From Pedobacter metabolipauper (GTDB lineage Bacteria > Bacteroidota > Bacteroidia > Sphingobacteriales > Sphingobacteriaceae): DNA of 64,000 nucleotides. The notes beneath the pieces were generated by a model. That model was not told where the DNA came from and did not search any database. It saw only the letters and a program-made list of their open reading frames with translations. The stretch is taken from NCBI RefSeq assembly GCF_004362715.1, contig NZ_SNYC01000003.1, positions 185,591 through 249,590 on the forward strand, read 5' to 3'. Each line of letters opens with the position of its first letter. The first letter of the stretch is position 1. The position numbers and the translations under genes are program-made. Of the stretch, positions 34,286-41,040 are shown piece after piece.

Positions 34286-35446
34286 ATGTTAATGAAAAAT
34301 AAAAAAGTGGCCGTCATAGGTGGCGGTCCGGGCGGATTAACTTTAGCCAGACTTCTACAGCTTAAGGGCGTCCATGTAAAACTATATGAACGGGATGCTA
34401 ACCCAGCTGCCCGTGTTCAGGGTTCACCACTTGATCTGCATGAGTCATCGGGATGGGAGGCACTGCGCAAAGCAAATTTAGTAGCTGCATTTCAAAAGAG
34501 TATCCATCGGGGTGCAGATAAAAAGATCATCGTCAATGAACGTGCAGAGATTATTTTTAGCGACCACGAGGCCCAATCAGATGAAGATCCTGACAGTGAA
34601 ACTATCCGTCCTGAAATAGACCGCGGTGCATTAAGAAAAATATTTTTGGAGTCTTTACAACCGGAAACTGTAGTATGGGACAGTCAATTTGTTTCCATGG
34701 AGAAAGAAATTGAAGGCTGGATCTTACATTTTAAAGATGGTTCATCTGATTACGCAGATCTTGTAATTGCAGCTGATGGTGCTCATTCGAGAATCCGCCC
34801 GTACGTCACAGCTATCAAAGCTTTTTATTCCGGTGTGACCATGGTTGAAATCAATATCGACAATGCAGCAGTGGCAATACCGAATATCCATGCCATGTTA
34901 AAGGGCGGTAAGATCATGGCTTTTGGAAATGAAAAGAATATATTGGGTGGTCAGAAAGAGAATGGTGGCCTGGGGTTTTATTTAAGCTTTAAACCCAATG
35001 AAAACTGGGCTTCAAATAGTGGCTTGGATTTTTCTGACAAAACACAATTGCTGGCTTGGTTTGAAAGTGAGTACAGCGAATGGAGTGACATCTGGTATGA
35101 ATTGTTTGAAAATGCATCAATGCCTGTTATACCGCGTCCAATTTATTGTATGCCCCTGGATCAAACATGGGAAACCCTGCCCAATTTAACTTTACTCGGA
35201 GACGCCGCACATGTTATGCCGCCATTTGCAGGTGAAGGCGCAAACACAGCTATGTTTGATGCTTTAGAATTGAGCGAATGTTTAACGTCTGATCAATTTC
35301 ACAATTTGCAGGAAGCCTTATTTTTTTATGAAGTGAGTATGCGCAAAAGGGCAGCGGTAGCCGCAGAGCAATCGCTTGAAAATGGCAAAAGGATGCATGC
35401 TAAAGACGCGCTCGGAAAAATGCTGGCTGTTTTTGGTATAAAGTAA
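34286..35446 (+). CDS. FAD-dependent monooxygenase, Tet(X)-like
   Basis: A 386-residue class A flavoprotein monooxygenase of the Tet(X) branch. Landmarks in order: VAVIGGGPGGLTLARLL (FAD-binding GxGxxG), LYERD, the PLDLHESSGWEALRKA region aligning with TLDLHKGSG of Tet(X), RPEIDRGALR, and LLGDAAHVMPPFAGEGANTA (flavin motif). This similarity is strong along the chain. In the substrate region the family's His-x-Gly (ALHFG in Tet(X)) is replaced by GLGFY, so tetracycline oxidation is doubtful. Tet(X)-like genes are known from Bacteroidota chromosomes. It is divergent from an AraC regulator. Substrate unknown. Confidence 0.85.
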   Translation: MLMKNKKVAVIGGGPGGLTLARLLQLKGVHVKLYERDANPAARVQGSPLDLHESSGWEALRKANLVAAFQKSIHRGADKKIIVNERAEIIFSDHEAQSDEDPDSETIRPEIDRGALRKIFLESLQPETVVWDSQFVSMEKEIEGWILHFKDGSSDYADLVIAADGAHSRIRPYVTAIKAFYSGVTMVEINIDNAAVAIPNIHAMLKGGKIMAFGNEKNILGGQKENGGLGFYLSFKPNENWASNSGLDFSDKTQLLAWFESEYSEWSDIWYELFENASMPVIPRPIYCMPLDQTWETLPNLTLLGDAAHVMPPFAGEGANTAMFDALELSECLTSDQFHNLQEALFFYEVSMRKRAAVAAEQSLENGKRMHAKDALGKMLAVFGIK

Positions 35447-35661
35447 CTCTTAATATTCAAAGTCATTACCACTGGTTACGGGGCAACCATAAGATATTCT
35501 TCAGATCTTCTTTCTTTGTTTTCCTGGTATTCAATGGTGTAATATGTGAAATAGATATTAAAATACCTGTTATCGCTGGTATAGAAAATATTCCGATTCT
35601 AGTGGATATAAATAGCAGTTTGATATAATTACAGGCGACCTCGGTCCAGAACCCTTTTAAC

Positions 35662-35691
35662 AAAAAAAAGCGACGTCTGGAGCAACGTCGC
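35662..35691 (-). terminator. Terminator of tRNA-Arg gene
   Basis: On the minus strand GCGACGT (35691-35685) pairs with ACGTCGC (35676-35670), followed by eight T (35669-35662). It lies 26 bases after the tRNA 3' end. Confidence 0.9.
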
Positions 35692-35716
35692 CTTTAATTA
35701 AGAGATAAATCTCTTG

Positions 35717-35790
35717 TACACCCAATAGGATTCGAACCTATGACCTACGGTTTAGAAAACCGTTGCTCTATCCAGCTGAGCTATGGATGC
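35717..35790 (-). tRNA. tRNA-Arg (anticodon TCT)
   Basis: A 74-nt cloverleaf on the minus strand. The acceptor stem is GCATCCA pairing with TGGGTGT with two G-T pairs, and the discriminator base is A. The anticodon stem-loop is ACGGT-TTTCTAA-ACCGT with anticodon TCT reading AGA/AGG. The T arm holds GGTTCGAATCC. CCA is not encoded. A strong terminator follows. No integrase or attachment repeat is next to it. Confidence 0.97.
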
Positions 35791-35877
35791 ATTTCCTTAT
35801 TTAGGAGGGGCAAATATAGAATTTATGATGGAAATGCGCAAATCTATTTAAGATTTATTGGAAAAATATCTGCACCA

Positions 35878-37248
35878 TTAAATGGCTATTTTCTTTTGCG
35901 GGAACTGCTCTGCATGCGTCCGGATCATATGAAGTATGTAATCATTTGAGGCAAAGGGCTGTAACGCTGATTTTAATTGTCCGGGTTCATGAATATCGGC
36001 ATAGTTTGAGATGTAGCCCATGCCGTAAAATTTGCCTTGCTCCACCAGGAGACAGCTTTGTTCATCCTCATTTCTGCCTTTATCAATCACTGCAAACGTT
36101 GGAAGCATCGTTTCCAGTTGTTTGATCGCATATTTTACGCGTACGTTATAAGATGCGGCTGATTCTTTATGGACACAGGCACCCGCACAATTTCCTTCTT
36201 CATGTGCCGTACAGGCTTGCCGGTTCTTTTGAATGAAACACAGTTTTTCACAAAGCAAGTGCTCTTTGATCAGCAGCTTTAAAAGATTATGTCCTTCCAA
36301 TATGGTATTAAAACTGTAAAGTGCAGGCGTATGCTTTCTGTGCTTGTCAATACCTAACCTGAAATAGCCGCTCTGGTCTTCAAAAACATACAATCCATAT
36401 TTCTGTTCAAAGCGCTTTAACGCCCGGTTGTTCTCTGGCCAGTGTTTTTTAATCTCAGATTCCTCTAATATAAAAGCCATTAGTTCGGTACCGCAAACTT
36501 CAAAGTCTATACTGTGAATGTCCTTTAAGAAATTCTGACGCTGCCTCCCGGTATTTGTGCCCGTAAAGTGTGAGCATACCCTTTTTCTAATGCTCTTTGC
36601 CTTGCCAATATAAATGATCTTTCCTTTCTGATCCTTGAAATAATATACCCCCGGACAAAGTGGCAATTTATCAATCTGTGCACGCGATAAATTAGGAGGG
36701 AGGGCCTGTTCTTTAGAATTCCGGCTCAGCATCTGGCTGATGATGCCTTCATGGTCACTTTCCAGCAGGAGTGTTAACAATTCGGCAGTAGCCTCTGCAT
36801 CCCCACCGGCACGATGCCTGTTATTGATGCCAATATTTAAGGCGTTGCAAAGTTTTCCCAAACTGTAAGAACTGTGCCCCGGAAGTATTTTACGGCTTAA
36901 ACGTACCGTACAGATTTTTTTACACTGCAAATCGAACCCGCTTAAAGAAAGCTGGTGTTTAATGAATGAAAAATCAAAATTAACATTGTGTGCCACGAAG
37001 ATCTTGTCGTGCAGATAATTGTAAATGATCTCAGCTACTTCACTAAATACCGGCGCATTTCTAACCATAGCATTACTAATGCCTGTTAATGCTTCAATAT
37101 ACTCCGGGATATCCTGTTGGGGATTGATCAGGGTTTCATAGCTGTCAATTATCGATACGCCATCATGTACCTGTATGGACAACTCAGTGATCCCATTTCC
37201 GGATGCAAAGCCACCTGTGGTTTCGATATCTACTACTGCATATAACAC
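35878..37248 (-). CDS. DnaQ-type exonuclease fused to GIY-YIG (UvrC-like) nuclease
   Basis: A 456-residue fusion. Residues 1-165 form a DEDD 3'-5' exonuclease: VVDIETTGG (Asp7, Glu9), FVAHNVNFDFSFIK, and HRAGGDAEATAEL. Residues ~200-280 are a GIY-YIG nuclease: PGVYYFKDQ, IIYIGKAKSIRKRV. The following region holds Cys337, Cys346, Cys354 and Cys358, with the C-x7-C-x3-C spacing that in UvrC ligates a [4Fe-4S] cluster. The DNA-repair helicase-binding and second nuclease halves of UvrC are absent. DnaQ/GIY-YIG fusions occur in several phyla with poorly known roles in DNA repair. The gene stands alone. Confidence 0.9.
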   Translation of the reverse strand: MLYAVVDIETTGGFASGNGITELSIQVHDGVSIIDSYETLINPQQDIPEYIEALTGISNAMVRNAPVFSEVAEIIYNYLHDKIFVAHNVNFDFSFIKHQLSLSGFDLQCKKICTVRLSRKILPGHSSYSLGKLCNALNIGINNRHRAGGDAEATAELLTLLLESDHEGIISQMLSRNSKEQALPPNLSRAQIDKLPLCPGVYYFKDQKGKIIYIGKAKSIRKRVCSHFTGTNTGRQRQNFLKDIHSIDFEVCGTELMAFILEESEIKKHWPENNRALKRFEQKYGLYVFEDQSGYFRLGIDKHRKHTPALYSFNTILEGHNLLKLLIKEHLLCEKLCFIQKNRQACTAHEEGNCAGACVHKESAASYNVRVKYAIKQLETMLPTFAVIDKGRNEDEQSCLLVEQGKFYGMGYISNYADIHEPGQLKSALQPFASNDYILHMIRTHAEQFPQKKIAI

Positions 37249-37380
37249 GTTGTAAAGATGCTAATAAATTTAGTAATTAGCCAAATAATTTATATGTATC
37301 AATATTATTATTGATTAATTCGTCTCTAAATCAAATCATGGCATATTAATAGTGCACTATTATGCAAATGAGTAAAAAAA

Positions 37381-37746
37381 ATGTCAAGGAAAATATTAGC
37401 AGTTGATGATGATAGCGATATAGTCGATATCATTAAGATTATTTTGGAGGATGAGGGCTATGAAGTTTCCACGTTAACAAGCGGAAAAAACGTATTGAGT
37501 GTCATTTCTTCTTTAATGCCGGATTTGATCCTGCTCGATGTGATGTTGGGTGGAATGGACGGCAGAGAGATCTGTAAAGAGATAAAAGAGCATGATTTGT
37601 ATAAATCAATCCCTATCGTGATGATTTCTGCAAGCCATAACTTACATAACATTCTGGAACAGCCCGGATCTCCAAATGATTTTCTGGCCAAACCATTTGA
37701 TATCGATAGTTTGATCAATAAAGTGAAAGCACAGCTTGCCGCATAA
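37381..37746 (+). CDS. Single-domain response regulator
   Basis: A 121-residue receiver with the acidic pocket VDDDSD, phosphoacceptor Asp53 in LILLDVMLGGMDG, and Lys in FLAKPFD. There is no output domain. It is preceded by an A/T-rich region and stands alone between the exonuclease and OsmC genes; no kinase is adjacent. It resembles the short receivers common in Bacteroidota that feed phosphorelays or stress responses; partner unknown. Confidence 0.9.
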   Translation: MSRKILAVDDDSDIVDIIKIILEDEGYEVSTLTSGKNVLSVISSLMPDLILLDVMLGGMDGREICKEIKEHDLYKSIPIVMISASHNLHNILEQPGSPNDFLAKPFDIDSLINKVKAQLAA

Positions 37747-37801
37747 AACAAAACTGTACTAATTAATGTAATTATAGTACTAAATTCTGTATGGCGATGC
37801 G

Positions 37802-38203
37802 TTAGCTGGTTTCAATCTTAATTGGATTGCTGAGCAATCTATGGATTGGGCATTTATCTGCAATCTGCATCAACCGCTGATGAACATCATCTGAAAAATC
37901 TCCTTTAAGTTCTATCTTACGGGTAATGGTTGTTTCCTTACTCATTTCCTCTTCCTTACAGATCGCTAAATCTATTTTAATGCTGTCGAGGTTAATCCCT
38001 TTACGGTCGGCATACATCCGGATCGTTATTGCGGTACAACTTCCCAAACTTGCCAGAAGTAATGCTCCCGGGGTCATACCCTCATCTGTTCCGCCCACCT
38101 CTTCAGGTTCATCCGAATAAATGAAATGTCCACCTGCATATACCTTGGTTTTATAATGTGACCGGTCCAGTTCTGTAACTGCTGTAATTTGGTTGTTCGC
38201 CAT
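37802..38203 (-). CDS. OsmC-family peroxiredoxin
   Basis: A 133-residue OsmC/Ohr-type protein with both redox Cys in their family contexts: LASLGSCTAITIRMYA and ADKCPIHRLLSNPI. GGTDEGMTPGALLLAS precedes the first. It reduces organic hydroperoxides with a thiol donor in the cytoplasm. Its length is typical of the OsmC-like subfamily rather than Ohr by motif SCT...CPIH. It stands alone, convergent with the response regulator. Confidence 0.92.
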   Translation of the reverse strand: MANNQITAVTELDRSHYKTKVYAGGHFIYSDEPEEVGGTDEGMTPGALLLASLGSCTAITIRMYADRKGINLDSIKIDLAICKEEEMSKETTITRKIELKGDFSDDVHQRLMQIADKCPIHRLLSNPIKIETS

Positions 38204-38313
38204 AAATTATATTAAAATGATAAAACTACCAATATTTAACAATAACTTGTTATGTATTTAAAACTAGTGAAACATTTTTTGTGGAGCTTTGTTATGGATA
38301 TAATAAGCCAAAT

Positions 38314-38559
38314 ATGAATATGTTAAGTAATTGTCTAAACTTCCAGTTTGATGTTCAGGGTAAACCTGTTAACGGTTTCTGTATGCAGATACAGGATGAT
38401 TTTCATGAAACGTATGCAGTCATTGTAGACGGCTATCACTCTTTTTGTGTATGGCTGGATGCATCAGCTACCTGGAGAACGTCCAGGCATACCAGTGTTG
38501 AACCTACCATTTTAGCACAAATATTGAATAAGCTGAGTACCAGTAAGCAGCTCGCTTAA
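38314..38559 (+). CDS. Hypothetical small protein
   Basis: An 81-residue protein I do not recognise, with the pattern of a compact beta-rich domain: NFQFDVQGKPVNGFCMQIQD, then YAVIVDGYHSFCVWLD, and a short helical tail. Three Cys occur. Two ATGs are possible (38314 and 38320); a GTG at 38281 is further upstream. No signal peptide. It converges with the SpmAB-like gene with only 8 bases between. Function unknown. Confidence 0.6.
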   Translation: MNMLSNCLNFQFDVQGKPVNGFCMQIQDDFHETYAVIVDGYHSFCVWLDASATWRTSRHTSVEPTILAQILNKLSTSKQLA

Positions 38560-38567
38560 CTTTCTTT

Positions 38568-39839
38568 TTATCCAAAGAACATATAGCACAATCCAATGGC
38601 GGTACATACGCCTACCAAATCTGCCAGCAGCATCGCACCAATCGTATATCTTGTATTCTTAACATTTACTGCTCCGAAATAAACAGCGATTACGTAAAAC
38701 GTAGTATCTGATGATCCCTGGAGGATGCTGGATAATCTGCCCGCAAAAGAATCTGCACCATGTGTTGTAATGGTATCCACCATCATGCCCCTTGCACCGC
38801 CTCCGCTTAAAGGCTTGATCAGCGCAGTCGGGATCCCGTCAATGAACCTGGAGTCTGTGCCCAGAAAGGTACATACACTTTTTAATCCATTGATAATGAT
38901 GTCAAATGTACCGCTGGTACGTAACAGGCTGATTGCAATTAACATCCCTACCAGGTAAGGAATGATCCGGATGGCGGTCTCAAATCCGCCCCTGGCACCC
39001 TCAATAAATGCATCAAATACATCGATCTTTTTATACACGCCTCCCAGAACGATCAGCAGGAATATAAACAGCAATAAGCCATTACTCAAAATTCCTGAAA
39101 AAGACTGCAGCTCTGTGGTGCTTAATTTTACAAGATATAGAACCAGTAGTGCGATTACAATTGAAATTCCAAGTACCCAGCTTAATATGGCCGGTTGAAG
39201 GATGTTGATCTTCTGCTTAAACGAAACGATCAGCATGGCTGCCATAGTGGCTACGAAAGTAGCAATCATGCAGGGAATGAAAATTTCTGTAGGGTTTGCC
39301 GAGTTTAGCGATGCACGGATGGCGATGATGCTGACCGGGATCAGCGTTAATCCGGACGCATGTAAACACAGGAACATGATCTGCGCATTGGATGCGGTGT
39401 CTTTACTGGGGTTTAATTCCTGCAGACTTTCCATCGCTTTCAATCCGAAGGGAGTGGCCGCATTATCCAGTCCCAATAAGTTTGCCGAGAAATTCATTAC
39501 CATGTGCCCGGTAGCCGGATGGCCTTTTGGAACGTCCGGAAATAGTTTGGAAAAGAATGGCCCAATGATCCTGGACAGTAAACGGATGCCTCCTGCTTTT
39601 TCTGCGATACTCATAAAGCCCATAAATAAAGCCATGATACCGATCAGTTTCAGACAGATATTAACTGCTGTCCAGCAGGTTTCAATCACGCCGTCAATCT
39701 TTAATGGGTTGGCTGCATCGTCTGCTTTACCAATGATCATCCAGTTAAAGATGTCTGTTTGTCCAAAAAAGAAACACTTAATACTTGCTACAACGATAGC
39801 TACAATAATAAATGCAGACCATATTCTACTTAATGCCAT
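38568..39839 (-). CDS. Nucleoside-recognition membrane protein (SpmA-SpmB fusion)
   Basis: A 423-residue membrane protein with about 10-12 segments and two gate-like nucleoside-recognition domains, corresponding to B. subtilis SpmA and SpmB fused in one chain. The first half has NFSANLLGLDNAATPFGLKA, a hallmark of SpmA, and the second half has ALIKPLSGGGARGMMVD and GSSDTTFYVIAVYFGAV, as in SpmB. In sporulators these act in spore-core dehydration; in Bacteroidota a transport role is presumed. It is 35 bases downstream of an M14 peptidase gene on the same strand, as third gene of an operon with two peptidases, which suggests export or uptake of a small peptide or nucleoside product. Confidence 0.88.
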   Translation of the reverse strand: MALSRIWSAFIIVAIVVASIKCFFFGQTDIFNWMIIGKADDAANPLKIDGVIETCWTAVNICLKLIGIMALFMGFMSIAEKAGGIRLLSRIIGPFFSKLFPDVPKGHPATGHMVMNFSANLLGLDNAATPFGLKAMESLQELNPSKDTASNAQIMFLCLHASGLTLIPVSIIAIRASLNSANPTEIFIPCMIATFVATMAAMLIVSFKQKINILQPAILSWVLGISIVIALLVLYLVKLSTTELQSFSGILSNGLLLFIFLLIVLGGVYKKIDVFDAFIEGARGGFETAIRIIPYLVGMLIAISLLRTSGTFDIIINGLKSVCTFLGTDSRFIDGIPTALIKPLSGGGARGMMVDTITTHGADSFAGRLSSILQGSSDTTFYVIAVYFGAVNVKNTRYTIGAMLLADLVGVCTAIGLCYMFFG

Positions 39840-39874
39840 TAGACGGTTTATTTTTAAGGTGTTAATGTAGGGTT

Positions 39875-41035
39875 TTAAAGCAATATTCCATTGCTGAAAC
39901 TTAAAATAATTTGATTCCCATCCAGCAATCTGAAATTTGCGTTTGCGTTGAAAATAATTGTACCCTCAATGGTATAAGATCCCAATGAATGCATTTCATA
40001 ACCATGACAGTAGCTTAAATCACCAATATCCTGGATTGTGTAACATTTTCTGGTGCTGCTCCCATTTTCATTGGGCAGTTCATCATAGTTGATACCGATA
40101 CTTACCCATGTTCCATTTAAAAGGACCTGATGGATCAGGATATGAAAGATCTGCTTATCATTTTTTGGGATGCAGAAATAATTTGAAGTTTGCTGTTCCA
40201 GGTAAGTTCTTTTGGCGATGGACCGTAACCCTGATAGAATAGACAGAAAGTAATATTTTCGGATCTGTTGCTTTTCAGGATCGCCAGCCAGTCCGCCTGC
40301 TTCGATCAATATCGTGGCAGTGCCTTCTTTTTGAAAGTTATCACCAAATGCCCTTGGTTCATATTCATCATTGAACAGTCCAATGTGTCCGGGAAGGATT
40401 GGGTCTATTGCTTTAAAGATATCGGCAATAACCAACATTGCTCTTTCCCTGGTCTCATTGATCGATAGACTTTCGTCTAATGCAGGAGCGAGGAAAGAAA
40501 GTGTGGCCGGTTTCTGGTTGTGCTTTACACTCCATAAGGTAGTTTGATCATGCAGATTGAATCCGAAATGCGGGTCAATATCTTCCCTGCATTGTTTTAA
40601 AAGGAGCGCCTCTGCACTTACAGTTTGTAAATAATCGCGGTTAATATCAATCTGCTGAGCATTTCTGCGAGTAAACCTTTCTGCTCCATCCGGATTAACC
40701 ATAGGCAGCATATACAGGGTACAGCTTTCTTTTAGAAGATTGACATCATCTGAGAACTGTTCCTGCTGTAAAAAATTGAACAGGTCCAGGATTGCCATTG
40801 TGCCGGTAGCTTCATCGCCATGCATCTGACTCCAGATAAAGATCCGGGTAGGACCAGAACCCCATTTTATGAGGCTGATACTTCTGTTTTCAACAGAGTT
40901 ACCCTGCAGACCTACCTCAAATTCTGATGGTAAGTCTGCAAGTAACCGAATTACATCTTTATGCTTTAAAAAGCGGTCAGTGACCGATGATTCAATGAAT
41001 GTAGAATATCGATCCAGTACGACTGCTGTTTCCAT
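39875..41035 (-). CDS. M14-family zinc carboxypeptidase-like protein
   Basis: A 386-residue metallopeptidase. The zinc motif HxxE is in WSQMHGDEATGTMA, a third ligand is likely the His of FGFNLHDQ, and the catalytic Glu is in ATILIEAGG. PMVNPDGAERFTRRNAQQID (the Arg/Asn-Arg carboxylate-binding part) lies between. There is no signal peptide, so it is probably cytoplasmic. It starts 5 bases after the S9 peptidase stop and precedes the SpmAB-like gene. It would trim C-terminal residues or amide-linked peptides, perhaps finishing peptides released by the S9 enzyme. Confidence 0.88.
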   Translation of the reverse strand: METAVVLDRYSTFIESSVTDRFLKHKDVIRLLADLPSEFEVGLQGNSVENRSISLIKWGSGPTRIFIWSQMHGDEATGTMAILDLFNFLQQEQFSDDVNLLKESCTLYMLPMVNPDGAERFTRRNAQQIDINRDYLQTVSAEALLLKQCREDIDPHFGFNLHDQTTLWSVKHNQKPATLSFLAPALDESLSINETRERAMLVIADIFKAIDPILPGHIGLFNDEYEPRAFGDNFQKEGTATILIEAGGLAGDPEKQQIRKYYFLSILSGLRSIAKRTYLEQQTSNYFCIPKNDKQIFHILIHQVLLNGTWVSIGINYDELPNENGSSTRKCYTIQDIGDLSYCHGYEMHSLGSYTIEGTIIFNANANFRLLDGNQIILSFSNGILL

Positions 41036-41040
41036 TGATC

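Noticed and set aside
35466..35663. Minus-strand ORF of 65 residues before the tRNA terminator
   Set aside because: No motif, no promoter; the terminator borders it, so it is chance.
35717..35790. tRNA-Arg as an integration site
   Set aside because: No integrase, no direct repeat of the tRNA 3' end and no foreign-looking genes nearby.
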